64,000 nucleotides of DNA, taken from assembly GCA_937896665.1 (NCBI GenBank), contig CALBNS010000019.1, positions 1-64,000 of the forward strand, written 5' to 3'. The notes below the pieces were generated by a model. It was not told where the DNA came from. It made no database searches and was given only the letters and a program-made list of their open reading frames with translations. The stretch is from an uncultured Clostridia bacterium. GTDB taxonomy: Bacteria; Bacillota; Clostridia; Lachnospirales; Lachnospiraceae. A program made the position numbers and the translations under genes. Shown one piece after another: positions 35,056-44,511 of the stretch. The stretch's first letter is position 1; every line of letters begins with the position of its first letter.

Positions 35056-35715
35056 TCACACAATCAAACTTATTAAATACAATACCAGCAGATGCGCTGG
35101 ATAAAATCCATAAAACACTGCCTTCATCTTACGTCCTTCATTCCCATTATGCAGCCAGACGGGAATCAGTCCAAACACTGCAAATGCCTGTATATACCCC
35201 ATCAGAAAGATATTCACGAATGCCACAGCTAAAATCTTGATTATGGAATTTTCCCGCATCAGATAGAAAATAAGGATCATGACAATTCCCATACTGCTGT
35301 AATCGGTACGTAGCATCTCACTAACCAGAAGACCCACAAAAACAATCACAATTCTTTGCACTGCATTGGGCGCCTTGGAATAGAAATATAAAACTACAAT
35401 TCCTAAAAACAAGGTAAAAAATACATTCTGATGCAGAAGAAACAAAGGTTTGCCAAAAAAAGCCAAATCAAACGGCACTTCAGAAATCAATGCAAAAATC
35501 CCCAGCCGAAGCATATAGTTCTTGATATCATGTGTATAGATAAATCCTTCTACCAGCAAATATGCATAGATAGGGAATGCCATCCTTCCAATAATACGAA
35601 GAATCATGACTTGTGGAAAGAATACTGCACCCACATGGTCTATCAGCATACTAGTAATTGCTATTATCTTCAGTGCAAACGAATTAAGACCGATTTTGTT
35701 TTTTTGATTTTCCAT
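35056..35715 (-). CDS. TraX family membrane protein
   Basis: 219-residue multi-pass membrane protein. TraX proteins are related to acyltransferases; the F-plasmid one acetylates pilin. Here no conjugation genes surround it, so acyl or acetyl transfer to another target is more likely. The family opening is clear: LKIIAITSMLIDHVGAVFFPQ near residues 13-33, then GRMAFPIYAYLLVEGF and about eight further hydrophobic segments. Its start overlaps the GH13-like gene by 32 bases. Confidence 0.85.
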   Translation of the reverse strand: MENQKNKIGLNSFALKIIAITSMLIDHVGAVFFPQVMILRIIGRMAFPIYAYLLVEGFIYTHDIKNYMLRLGIFALISEVPFDLAFFGKPLFLLHQNVFFTLFLGIVVLYFYSKAPNAVQRIVIVFVGLLVSEMLRTDYSSMGIVMILIFYLMRENSIIKILAVAFVNIFLMGYIQAFAVFGLIPVWLHNGNEGRKMKAVFYGFYPAHLLVLYLISLIV

Positions 35716-37384
35716 TTTCCTTACCCACAAACATTACAATTGTTCTTCCTTCTACAATTGTTTCTTTTTGATTTTCTTCGATCACAGCTTCCTGCATCAC
35801 TGTTTCGTCACCAGTCGAAAGAACACGATACCAGCTTTTTCCTTTCGGCAGTGCCGGAAGTGCAAATTTATGCCCTACCCAATGCATATTATAAGCCATA
35901 AAACAATCAGTATCTCCATGGTAATACACGCCAAGCTGTCTGCTTGCCATATAATCCGGTACTTCCCATGCGCTCTCACCATGATAAGAGACATCTGGCA
36001 CACCACAACTTGTCTCATCTCTGCCAAGAAGAGGTTTTTCCGGATGCACAATCGCATGCTCTTTACGAAGTGCAATCAGACGTTTTACAAAAGCCATCAA
36101 ATCCTTTTCTTTATCCAACTTGTTCCAATTTAACCACGAAGTCTCGTTATCCTGACAGTACACATTATTATTACCCCCCTGTGTATTTGCAAATTCATCA
36201 CCTGCAAGAATACAAGGTGTCCCCTGCGCCATCAAAAGCAGGAAAAATGCGTTTCGCATCTGCTTTTTACGAAGTGCAAGTATGGATTTCTTACGTGTCG
36301 ATCCTTCCACACCACAATTCCAGCTAAAATTTCTGTCCGGTCCGTCCTGATTATCTTCCCCATTCGCTTCGTTGTGCTTTACATCATAAGACACAAGGTC
36401 AGCCATGGTAAATCCTGTATGCTGTGTAATGTAATTGCAGCTTCCCACTTCTCTTGTAAGTTTGCGAAGCCACCATATCACACCTTCTACCATTCCTTCA
36501 TCACCCTTTAGGAAACGGCGCATTACATTCTGAAAATCATCTTTCAGATACAAAATCTTTGTCTTCTTTAAAAGAGGATCGGCGCAGATTCCCTGCATCG
36601 GTGCTAAAACAGGATTTAAAATAAATCCGTCGATATGGTATTGCATCACATAGTATTGTAAGCAGGTTTCTATCATCTGTGGAGTGATTTTTTCCGAAAA
36701 GGGAAGATTAAGTACTACTTCTATTCCATTCTTATGGCATGCCTTTACCATATCTTTCAGTTCTCTCGCAGAGTCATTCCCCCCCGCATAACTGTTTTTT
36801 GGTGCAAAGCAGAAAGCATCACCATATCCCCAATAATTCGCATACTTCTTATTTTCTTTAAATTCATAGATTGGCATACATTGTATCTGGTTGATTCCCA
36901 ACTCTTTCAAATATGGAATCTTTTCAATTATACCTAAAAAAGTACCTTTCTTTTTCACTTTTGAACTGCTATGTCTCGTAAATCCTCTCACGTGAAGACT
37001 ATATGCAACGACTTCATGATATGGAATTCTAAGCGGCAAATCCCCCTCCCAGTCATAATCGTCAAATACAATATATCCTCTCGGCTCACTGCCTGATTTA
37101 TTATTCAAAACTCTTACATACGGATCAACTACTTTTTCACCATCAATCTCGTAACAATACTCCCGTCCTTTAACCTTTGATTTTGGAAGTGCTGTAAAAC
37201 GAACCTCACCTATTGCCTCTGATTCAGGAAGCTCTGCTCTTAATTCCGGTTCCGCAGCGCCCTTTTTATATAGCAACAAAGCACAGGTTTTGCCACTTTC
37301 TACTGCAATCGAAAAGTTCATACAGTCATTTTTTTCAGTCACCCCTAACGGTAATGGATACCCTCTCATCTCTTTCATCTGCAC
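35684..37384 (-). CDS. GH13 isoamylase/debranching-enzyme homologue lacking catalytic residues
   Basis: 566 residues with the GlgX/isoamylase layout: an N-terminal beta domain (about 1-130), a barrel, and the late GlgX-like stretch HNEANGEDNQDGPDRNFSWN. Yet each catalytic site is changed: region I reads EVVLNLPF in place of a DxxxNH motif, region II DGFILNPV in place of DGFRFD (nucleophile Asp is Asn, Arg is Ile), the general-acid Glu region reads ILYLKDDF, and region IV QHTGF in place of HDG. It should bind but not cut alpha-glucans. GTG start at 37384 behind GGAGG; a Met two codons later is also possible. Confidence 0.82.
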   Translation of the reverse strand: MQMKEMRGYPLPLGVTEKNDCMNFSIAVESGKTCALLLYKKGAAEPELRAELPESEAIGEVRFTALPKSKVKGREYCYEIDGEKVVDPYVRVLNNKSGSEPRGYIVFDDYDWEGDLPLRIPYHEVVAYSLHVRGFTRHSSSKVKKKGTFLGIIEKIPYLKELGINQIQCMPIYEFKENKKYANYWGYGDAFCFAPKNSYAGGNDSARELKDMVKACHKNGIEVVLNLPFSEKITPQMIETCLQYYVMQYHIDGFILNPVLAPMQGICADPLLKKTKILYLKDDFQNVMRRFLKGDEGMVEGVIWWLRKLTREVGSCNYITQHTGFTMADLVSYDVKHNEANGEDNQDGPDRNFSWNCGVEGSTRKKSILALRKKQMRNAFFLLLMAQGTPCILAGDEFANTQGGNNNVYCQDNETSWLNWNKLDKEKDLMAFVKRLIALRKEHAIVHPEKPLLGRDETSCGVPDVSYHGESAWEVPDYMASRQLGVYYHGDTDCFMAYNMHWVGHKFALPALPKGKSWYRVLSTGDETVMQEAVIEENQKETIVEGRTIVMFVGKENGKSKKQNRS

Positions 37385-37436
37385 ATATTCCTCCAGTCTC
37401 TCTTAATTCTAGCTCGCATATACTTTATTATAACCG

Positions 37437-37487
37437 AAAAAAACGCCAGTGTACAGATTTGAAACTTGTTTTTCTGCACACTGACGC
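37437..37487 (-). terminator. terminator after DUF1292 gene
   Basis: On the minus strand CGTCAGTGTGCAGA and TCTGTACACTGGCG pair with two G-U steps and are followed by seven T. It ends the DUF1292 transcript before the GH13-like gene. Confidence 0.85.
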
Positions 37488-37500
37488 TAAAACTTTCTAC

Positions 37501-37827
37501 CTATTCCTCGATATCCATATCTTCAAATTCTTGTTCGTCAAGCCATTCATCAAATGCATCTGCTGCCACTTCATACTCGTCATCATCTTCGATGTTTTCT
37601 AATGTAGGTTCTCCGTCTTCTGTTTCAGAATAGCGATAGATAAATACCTCACCATCCTCGTTCTCCCCATCTTCATCAATTGGAAGTAATGCGATGTATT
37701 CTTTATCTCCTGCTTCATAAATTGTAAGTACTGCACATTCAATAACTTCATCATTATCTAATGTTAATGTTACAGTAACTGTTTCGTCCTGACATCCGCA
37801 GTTGCAGTCATGTTTGTGTTCGCTCAT
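37501..37827 (-). CDS. DUF1292 family acidic protein
   Basis: 108-residue, very acidic protein. A Cys/His-rich start (HKHDCNCGCQD) is followed by a beta-rich DUF1292 core (VTLTLDNDEVIECAVL, EYIALLPIDEDGE) and an acidic tail (DEWLDEQEFEDMDIEE). Function unknown; similar genes such as yrzB lie near the Holliday-junction resolvase operon in Bacillus. The cysteines may bind metal. ATG follows AAGGAG. Confidence 0.85.
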   Translation of the reverse strand: MSEHKHDCNCGCQDETVTVTLTLDNDEVIECAVLTIYEAGDKEYIALLPIDEDGENEDGEVFIYRYSETEDGEPTLENIEDDDEYEVAADAFDEWLDEQEFEDMDIEE

Positions 37828-37915
37828 AATTTTATCTCCTTTTTCTTGATTTTTTTGCTACTCTAACTCTATCAGACTCTTCCACGAAATGCAAGGGGAA
37901 TTTCCCATCAAATTG

Positions 37916-39745
37916 TCAGCGTACCAATAGTTCCCGCACGAACCTTGACTCAGCCATCGCCTTCCCGCCACGTTCCTTCACATAAGAAATTACCAGCTTC
38001 TTCTTTGCCCGAGTCATCGCCACATAGAACATCCGCCGTTCTTCTTCTAACTCTTCTTTCGTCTCCGCCTTTTTATACGGTGTAATATCCTCATTTGCTT
38101 CGATAATAAACACTGTATCGAATTCCAGCCCCTTTGCCCCATGCATAGTCATAAGCAACACAGCATCTTCTCTTGGCTGCCGGTATTCTGCATGCCTTCG
38201 AAGCTCTGCAGAGTATTTCTCAATATGTGTAAACCATTCTTCTATGGTTTTATATTCTTTTGCACGCTCCTCAATCTCTTTTAATACTTCCTGTAAATCC
38301 TCAAGCTTCATCTTTCGAAAACTTGCATACTCCCTTAAGAACTCATCATAACCGATGTGTTTCCGGATATACCGGATTGCACCATAAGGTGCGATATTCT
38401 TCAAGACTCGCAAATCCACTTCCAGTTGGTCAATACGGTCTATCATCCAGTCTTTGTCACAATAAAACTTCCGCAAATCTTCAAAAGAGACTTCTCCTCG
38501 TTCTATGCTGTCACGTCCGATATACCGGTTCGGTCGGTTCATGATTTCTAAGAATGACTTTCTGGAACGGTCACCCAGAGCCATCTTCATATATGTAATC
38601 AGATTCCGTCCAATAAAATGCTCATACAGATTCGGGAAATGTTCTTTCATCTGAAATGGCACATTATATTCCATAAATGTCTCTACTAATACTCTCGCTT
38701 CCACATTAGTACGAAACAGCACTGCAATTTCAGACGGGGAAACACCTCTTTTTTTTGTGTGCTCAATTTGTTTTAAGACATATTTACTTTCTTCAATTGG
38801 ATTTCTGACTTCCTGGATGTGAACAGTCTCTCCTTGCTCATTGACCGTCTGGATTTCTTTTGTATACCGATTGTCATTGTGCTGAATAACCCGTCCCGCA
38901 CCGTTTACAATCGCTTTCGTCGAACGGTAATTGATATTCAGAAAAATCTTCTTCACACCAGGATATTCCTTTTCAAATCCCAGCATAATATCCGGTCTTG
39001 CACCGCGAAACTGATAGATGGACTGATCATCATCACCCACGATAAACAAGTTATTCTCCGGTGCTGCCAGCATACGAATCACATCATACTGTACCTGATT
39101 GATATCCTGAAATTCATCAATCAAAATATAACGGAACTTCTTCTGCCACATCTGTAAGATATCCGGATGTTTTGTGAACAATTCATATGTAAGTATCAAC
39201 ATATCGTCAAAATCAATCTTTCGCAATGCATTCCTCTGTTTTTCATATTCCAAGAATATCTTCTTAAAAATGCGTTCCGAACACTTCAGTGCCTGGTACT
39301 CTTCCAGAGAAATCCGGTTATTCTTGATATTGCTGATTTCCCCTGCAATCCCCTGCAAAAAGTCCTTTTCGTCATCCACATCCAATTCCAGCCTTTCTAC
39401 GACTTCTCTTAATAGCTGACACTTCTGTTCTTCGGAAAAGATGTTTTCTGCATTCATCTTATATGCCCATTTTAAAATCCCATAGTAAATGCCGTGAAAT
39501 GTTCCGAAAGTCACAGTCCGGTAACGTCCCTCCGTCATTCGGATAAATCGCTCTTTCATTTCTTTTGCTGCAGCTTTAGTAAACGTAATGACCAGAATCT
39601 CTTCCGGATTAACACGGTGTTTCTGGAGCAAATATTCAATTCTTTTTGTAATGACGGTAGTTTTCCCAGAGCCGGGACCGGCTAGAACCATACAAGGGCC
39701 TTCTTTATGTCGGATTGCCTCAAGCTGTGCTTTATTTAGACTCAT
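37916..39745 (-). CDS. UvrD/Rep-type ATP-dependent DNA helicase
   Basis: Superfamily 1A 3'-5' helicase of 609 residues. Motif I GPGSGKTTV (about 22-30), Ia TFTKAAAKEM, II LIDEFQDIN (about 211), III GDDDQSIYQFRGA (about 239), IV NYRST, V TMHGAKGLEFD (about 535) and VI VAMTRAKKKL are all present. It is shorter than PcrA/UvrD (about 720-750), with a compact C-terminus. Start at 39745 behind AGAGGAAA, not the longer reading. Follows gltX by 62 bases. Confidence 0.94.
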   Translation of the reverse strand: MSLNKAQLEAIRHKEGPCMVLAGPGSGKTTVITKRIEYLLQKHRVNPEEILVITFTKAAAKEMKERFIRMTEGRYRTVTFGTFHGIYYGILKWAYKMNAENIFSEEQKCQLLREVVERLELDVDDEKDFLQGIAGEISNIKNNRISLEEYQALKCSERIFKKIFLEYEKQRNALRKIDFDDMLILTYELFTKHPDILQMWQKKFRYILIDEFQDINQVQYDVIRMLAAPENNLFIVGDDDQSIYQFRGARPDIMLGFEKEYPGVKKIFLNINYRSTKAIVNGAGRVIQHNDNRYTKEIQTVNEQGETVHIQEVRNPIEESKYVLKQIEHTKKRGVSPSEIAVLFRTNVEARVLVETFMEYNVPFQMKEHFPNLYEHFIGRNLITYMKMALGDRSRKSFLEIMNRPNRYIGRDSIERGEVSFEDLRKFYCDKDWMIDRIDQLEVDLRVLKNIAPYGAIRYIRKHIGYDEFLREYASFRKMKLEDLQEVLKEIEERAKEYKTIEEWFTHIEKYSAELRRHAEYRQPREDAVLLMTMHGAKGLEFDTVFIIEANEDITPYKKAETKEELEEERRMFYVAMTRAKKKLVISYVKERGGKAMAESRFVRELLVR

Positions 39746-39807
39746 GTATTTCCTCTTTTCTGCTAATGATAAGACGAGGACGGATGTTTCACCGCCCTCC
39801 CGCATAA

Positions 39808-41265
39808 TTATTTACTTAACAATTCAATTCCTTTACGCAGACGCGCAAGCGACTCTTCTTTTCCTAAGATTTCCATAATCTCTGTGGCACCACCCGGAGT
39901 ATTCTGTTTGCCGGACAGTGCTGTTCTTACCGGCCACATTGCATAACCGTTCTTGCAGCCCTTCTGCTCTACGTATCCTTTTAACACACCATACAAAGCA
40001 TCATTACTGTAATCGTCCTGTGCTTCAAATAACGGCAGTATCTCCTTTAACACTTCTAAAGATGTCTCTTCATTTGTCTTCATCTTCTTGTGTGTGTACA
40101 TTGCTGTATCATATTCTGGCAGTTCTTCAAAGAAATCAATATGTTCTTTGATATCCGGGAACACTTCAATTCTAGTCTTCACCAAAGCAGCAATTTTCTT
40201 CAAGTCGTAGTCTTTTGTCACAACTTCCTTGATATATGGCTCTGCCATTTCATAGAATGTATCAAAATCCATTGCCTTTAAGTATTCACCATTCATCCAT
40301 TTTAATTTTACAGTATCAAACACAGCTGGCGATTTACTCATGTGACGGTAATCAAATGCTTCTACCAATTCCTGCAATGAGAAAATCTCTCTGTTGTCGC
40401 TTGGACTCCAGCCAAGAAGTGCCACGTAATTTACAACAGCTTCCGTAACATATCCTTGTTCGATTAAATCTTCATAAGAAGAATGTCCACAGCGCTTGCT
40501 TAATTTCTTGTGTGTCTCATCTGTAATCAACGGACAGTGAACATAAGTCGGCACTTCCCATCCAAATGCTTCATACAGTCTGTTGTATTTTGGTGCAGAT
40601 GACAAATACTCATTACCACGTACAACGTGTGTAATTCCCTGCAAATGATCATCTATTACGTTTGCAAAGTTGTATGTCGGATATCCGTCTGACTTAATCA
40701 AAATCATATCGTCCAATTCTCCGTTCGGGACTGAGATATCTCCATAAATATCATCATGGAAGGTCGTTGTTCCTTCCGTAGGCATATTGATACGAATTAC
40801 ATATGGTTTGCCTGCTGCAAGGTTAGCTTCAATTTCTTCTTTGCTTAAATGCAGACAATGTTTATCATAAACAACGATTTCTTCGCCGCCTTCTTTTACT
40901 TCACTTTTGAGTGACTCCAGTCTTTCTTTATCGCAGAAACAATAATATGCATCCCCCTGTTCAATGAGCTGCTTTGCATACTCCAGATACAATCCTGTTG
41001 CCTGTCTCTCACTCTGTACGTATGGTCCAAAACCACCATCTTTATCCGGTCCTTCATCATGAATAAGACCTGTCTTTTCCAATGTACGGTATATAATATC
41101 AACTGCACCTTCCACATAACGCTCCTGATCTGTATCCTCGATACGAAGCAGGAAATCCCCATCTTCATGCTTTGCAATCAGGTATGCATACAAAGCAGTT
41201 CTTAAGTTTCCTACATGCATTCTGCCGGTCGGACTTGGTGCAAATCTTGTTCTTACCTTACTCAT
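39808..41265 (-). CDS. gltX: glutamyl-tRNA synthetase
   Basis: Class I synthetase charging tRNA-Glu; in bacteria without GlnRS it also charges tRNA-Gln for amidation. The 485-residue protein has the HIGH equivalent APSPTGRMHVGNLRTALYAY (about residues 8-27), DTDQERYV, and the KMSKS region KKLSKRCGHSSYED (about 252). ATG follows AGGAG. It has its own strong promoter. Confidence 0.96.
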   Translation of the reverse strand: MSKVRTRFAPSPTGRMHVGNLRTALYAYLIAKHEDGDFLLRIEDTDQERYVEGAVDIIYRTLEKTGLIHDEGPDKDGGFGPYVQSERQATGLYLEYAKQLIEQGDAYYCFCDKERLESLKSEVKEGGEEIVVYDKHCLHLSKEEIEANLAAGKPYVIRINMPTEGTTTFHDDIYGDISVPNGELDDMILIKSDGYPTYNFANVIDDHLQGITHVVRGNEYLSSAPKYNRLYEAFGWEVPTYVHCPLITDETHKKLSKRCGHSSYEDLIEQGYVTEAVVNYVALLGWSPSDNREIFSLQELVEAFDYRHMSKSPAVFDTVKLKWMNGEYLKAMDFDTFYEMAEPYIKEVVTKDYDLKKIAALVKTRIEVFPDIKEHIDFFEELPEYDTAMYTHKKMKTNEETSLEVLKEILPLFEAQDDYSNDALYGVLKGYVEQKGCKNGYAMWPVRTALSGKQNTPGGATEIMEILGKEESLARLRKGIELLSK

Positions 41266-41306
41266 TTCCCTAACACTCCTGTTCTCTTTTGCTTTCGCTA
41301 AATTTT

Positions 41307-41335
41307 ATTATATAACAACTACTATTACCTGGCAA
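41307..41335 (-). promoter_or_regulatory. sigma-A promoter of gltX
   Basis: TTGCCA (41335-41330) and perfect TATAAT (41312-41307) with a 17-base spacer on the minus strand. The -35 box overlaps the end of the upstream gene. Confidence 0.8.
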
Positions 41336-41756
41336 TATTTTTCTTTTGAAACCATTCCTTCGGCAGTGAAACGATGAATACAATTCCCAAAACAATTGCA
41401 AATGCAATTTTAATCGATTCAATTCCTTTTTCCAATGCCATCGCCAGATTGTTCGTCACAAAATAGTATGCAGTATAATAGACCCCTGCCCCTGGAACTA
41501 ACGGAAAGATTCCCGAAACAAGAAATACCGTAATGGGGCATTTTTTCCATACTGCAAAAATTCTGGCAAGTAATACAATCACAAGAGTTCCCAAAAACGA
41601 GGCAATTGCAACCGAAGTATAATTTAACATCAGATAATAGCACATAAATCCTGCCATTCCGGTCAGCCCACAACATATATAAAATCGCCGATGCACATTA
41701 AATACTACAGAAAATGCAATCGTCCCTAAAAATGCACAAATCATATTTGCTATCAT
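41325..41756 (-). CDS. threonine/serine exporter family, small subunit (DUF3815, ThrE C-terminal part), pair A
   Basis: 143-residue membrane protein with about four helices, matching the C-terminal half of ThrE. It includes the conserved GIFPLVPGAGVYYTAYYF (about residues 81-98). In ThrE-type exporters the two halves are either fused or, as here, separate overlapping genes. It overlaps the large subunit by 4 bases (ATGA). Transport of Thr/Ser is inferred from the family. Confidence 0.85.
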   Translation of the reverse strand: MIANMICAFLGTIAFSVVFNVHRRFYICCGLTGMAGFMCYYLMLNYTSVAIASFLGTLVIVLLARIFAVWKKCPITVFLVSGIFPLVPGAGVYYTAYYFVTNNLAMALEKGIESIKIAFAIVLGIVFIVSLPKEWFQKKNIAR

Positions 41757-42574
41757 ATTGCTGCACCTCCTAAAATGGTATGATACACAGATAAAACAAA
41801 TCCCACGCCGATTGCAATATATACAAATACTAAAATGGCATCTATCATTCTCACAGTTCCTGAGATAAAATCACTGTCTGCGATATCACGAATGGCATTC
41901 GTAAAAGCTACTCCCGGAACCAACGGCAGAATTGCACCGATAATCACCTTATCCACGGTCATGGGAAACGGTGTCGGAATTTTCGTCACTATCAATGCGA
42001 GTACTGTAATAATGATGCCGCCAATCATATTCACAAGAATTTTAGAAAGCTCATGTTGATGTGCAAAAAGAACAAACACATACAGCAGCATTCCTATCAC
42101 AAACGCCATGAAGCATTCCATAACATTACCTTGTAGGAGATAGCAAAAAAAGCCACTTCCAAGTCCGGCAGCCATGATTAATTTGTAACTCTTTTTCGGC
42201 GGCATCTGTTCAATTTCTTTCAAACGTATAAATGCCTCCTCGACATTAACTTTCCCCTCTGAAATTTCTCTTGACAGATGATTTACTTCTGTCACGATTC
42301 CAAGATGAATTCCACACATTGGAATATGTTTCACCTTTGCAAAACTTTCTGTGCCATTATAATAAGCTGTGAGAAAGATTCCATTGCTTAAAACAAATGA
42401 ATCTACCTCATCTATTTCAAATTTCTTGCAAATCCTGTCAATCGTCTCTTCCACGCGAAAAATCTCTGCACCATTCTGAAGCAGTATTCGCCCCGCCTCC
42501 AGAGCAAGTTCCAGCACTCTTCGCTTGTCATCACCTTGTTTTGAAATCAAATCTTTCATTTCTATCTCTGCCAC
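41753..42574 (-). CDS. threonine/serine exporter family, large subunit (DUF1212, ThrE N-terminal part), pair A
   Basis: 273-residue protein: an N-terminal soluble domain with QNGAEIFRVEETI (about residues 35-47), as in YjjP/ThrE, then five or so helices with ILPLVPGVAFTNAIRDI. Partner of the small subunit downstream. A GTG start at 42574 is used and an ATG 15 bases later is possible; ribosome sites are poor for both. Confidence 0.85.
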   Translation of the reverse strand: MAEIEMKDLISKQGDDKRRVLELALEAGRILLQNGAEIFRVEETIDRICKKFEIDEVDSFVLSNGIFLTAYYNGTESFAKVKHIPMCGIHLGIVTEVNHLSREISEGKVNVEEAFIRLKEIEQMPPKKSYKLIMAAGLGSGFFCYLLQGNVMECFMAFVIGMLLYVFVLFAHQHELSKILVNMIGGIIITVLALIVTKIPTPFPMTVDKVIIGAILPLVPGVAFTNAIRDIADSDFISGTVRMIDAILVFVYIAIGVGFVLSVYHTILGGAAI

Positions 42575-42612
42575 TTCCGGGTTTCCCTTCTTATAAACAA
42601 ATTTATCAATCG

Positions 42613-42640
42613 AAAAGCGTGACCATCACGTCACGCTTTT
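42613..42640. terminator. terminator between aminotransferase and exporter pair A
   Basis: Perfect 11-bp stem with AAAA/TTTT outer ends (AAAAGCGTGAC/GTCACGCTTTT) and a 6-base loop, placed right after the aminotransferase stop. Reads as a terminator on both strands. Confidence 0.8.
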
Positions 42641-42647
42641 ATAGATT

Positions 42648-43940
42648 CTATGCCGTTTTTTCTTCCAAAATTTTATCAATACTTACTAATTTCACACTTA
42701 GTACGAAGATCTCTGCTGCCATTGCAAGTTCTTCCGGTGTTGGATAAGACGGTGCAATACGGATATTGCTGTCTTTCGGGTCTTTTCCATATGGGAACGT
42801 TGCACCTGCATTTGTCATAACTACACCAGCCTCTTTAGCCTTTGCAACAATTGCTTTTGCGCATCCTTCCAAAGCATCAAAGGAAATGAAGTAACCGCCT
42901 CTTGGACGAATCCAACTTCCGATTTCCAAACCACCTAATTCTCTTTCAAGTACATCTAAAACTGTCTCAAATTTTGGTCTAAGTATATCCGCATGTTTTC
43001 TCATATGCTCTACCATACCATGAATGTCTTTATAAAAACGTGCATGACGGAGCTGGTTTAGTTTATCGTGACCGATTGTCTGAATGCTCATCTGTTTTCT
43101 GATATCTACAAGGTTTGCTGTAGAAGCTGCGATTGCTGCCACCCCGGAACCCGGGAAGCTTACCTTAGATGTAGAACAGAATTTGTATACCATGTCCGGA
43201 TTACCTTCTTTCTTACATTCCATCAGAATTTCGATGAGATAATCCTGCTTATCTTCATATAAATGGTGGATGCCGTATGCGTTATCCCAGAAAATTCTAA
43301 AGTCTTTTGCTGCTGGTTTTAATTTTGCAAAACGGCGCACGGTTTCGTCAGAATACGTGATACCCTGTGGATTAGAATATTTTGGTACGCACCAGATTCC
43401 TTTGATTGCCTCATCTGTGCTTACTAACTCCTCTACCATATCCATATCAGGACCTTCCTCCGTCATTGGAACATTAATCATCTCAATTCCAAAGTGCTCT
43501 GTGATTGCAAAATGTCTGTCATATCCTGGTACCGGGCATAAGAATTTTACTTTATCTAACTTACACCACGGAGTACTTCCCATAACACCATGTGTCATAG
43601 AACGTGCGATTGTATCGTACATCACATTCAGACTAGAATTACCGAAAATCACAATATTATCTTTCGGAACTTCTGTCATGTCTGCAAGAAGCTGTTTCGC
43701 TTCCTGAATTCCATCTAATACTCCATAGTTTCTGCAGTCAACTCCCTCGGAGCATGTCAAATCCGTTGTAGAATCCAATACATCCATCATCCCCATTGCA
43801 AGATCTAACTGTGCAAGGGATGGTTTTCCACGGGACATATCTAATTTCAAACCTTTGTCCTTAATCTCCTTAAAACGGGCTTCTAATTCACTCTTAATCG
43901 TTAATAATTCTTCTCTGCTTAAATCCTTATACGCTGGCAT
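42648..43940 (-). CDS. pyridoxal-phosphate aminotransferase, class I/II (aspartate aminotransferase-like)
   Basis: 430-residue PLP enzyme. Visible motifs: the start LDMSRGKPSLAQLDLAMGM, the GNSSLNVMYD cofactor region (about 99), CVPKYSNPQGITYSDE (Asn-Pro cofactor contact, about 178), DNAYGIHHLYED, and the Schiff-base Lys in FCSTSKVSFPGSGVA (about 247), with RIAPSYPTPEE late. It resembles the Asp_aminotransf (PF12897) group. Substrate, likely aspartate or aromatic amino acid, is not certain. It stands between two exporter gene pairs. Confidence 0.9.
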   Translation of the reverse strand: MPAYKDLSREELLTIKSELEARFKEIKDKGLKLDMSRGKPSLAQLDLAMGMMDVLDSTTDLTCSEGVDCRNYGVLDGIQEAKQLLADMTEVPKDNIVIFGNSSLNVMYDTIARSMTHGVMGSTPWCKLDKVKFLCPVPGYDRHFAITEHFGIEMINVPMTEEGPDMDMVEELVSTDEAIKGIWCVPKYSNPQGITYSDETVRRFAKLKPAAKDFRIFWDNAYGIHHLYEDKQDYLIEILMECKKEGNPDMVYKFCSTSKVSFPGSGVAAIAASTANLVDIRKQMSIQTIGHDKLNQLRHARFYKDIHGMVEHMRKHADILRPKFETVLDVLERELGGLEIGSWIRPRGGYFISFDALEGCAKAIVAKAKEAGVVMTNAGATFPYGKDPKDSNIRIAPSYPTPEELAMAAEIFVLSVKLVSIDKILEEKTA

Positions 43941-43970
43941 GTTATGACCTCCTCATTATTCATTGAGAGT

Positions 43971-43999
43971 ATTCTATACGATTTTTGATTTTTTATCAA
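43971..43999 (-). promoter_or_regulatory. promoter of the aminotransferase gene
   Basis: TTGATA (43999-43994) and TAGAAT (43976-43971) with a 17-base spacer on the minus strand, about 30 bases before the start codon, so this gene is transcribed separately from the upstream exporter pair. Confidence 0.75.
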
Positions 44000-44076
44000 T
44001 GATTTCTTGCATTTTTATTCGATATTTTTTAAATTTTAAGGATTTCACATTTATTTTTGAATTTTTTTCTTTTTTC

Positions 44077-44511
44077 TTATTCATTTTTCTTCCACTCTTT
44101 CGAAAAAACGCGAAAAACAGTATCAACAAGAAAAATAGCAATAGCAATTACACCTGCAAGTTCCAGTGTGGTTGTCAGATAAAAACTTGCCAACTCCTGG
44201 TTTCCTGCAATAACGTGATATACAATACGATACATCCCTGCCCCCGGAACGGTCGGCAGAATTCCAGCAATCAGAAATACGGTTACCGGCGCTTTGAATA
44301 TCCTTGCGAAAATATGTGAAACCATGGTAATGACAAGTGCTGAAATAAAGGTTGCAAAAATCTCGTTCGCTCCCAGTTTCCCACTCAGAAGATAAGCCAG
44401 CCACCCCACTGCTCCTACACACCCTGCACACCATAGATATTTTCTAGGTGTCTCCAGAATAACAGCGAATGCAAAGATTGCAAGAAATGCCCCTATTACT
44501 TTAATCATCAT
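44077..44511 (-). CDS. threonine/serine exporter family, small subunit (DUF3815), pair B
   Basis: 144-residue membrane protein, paralogous to the pair A small subunit: both open MIxxxIxAFLxxxAFxV and contain GILPTVPGAGMYRIVYHV. Four predicted helices. It overlaps pair B large subunit by 4 bases. Confidence 0.85.
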   Translation of the reverse strand: MMIKVIGAFLAIFAFAVILETPRKYLWCAGCVGAVGWLAYLLSGKLGANEIFATFISALVITMVSHIFARIFKAPVTVFLIAGILPTVPGAGMYRIVYHVIAGNQELASFYLTTTLELAGVIAIAIFLVDTVFRVFSKEWKKNE

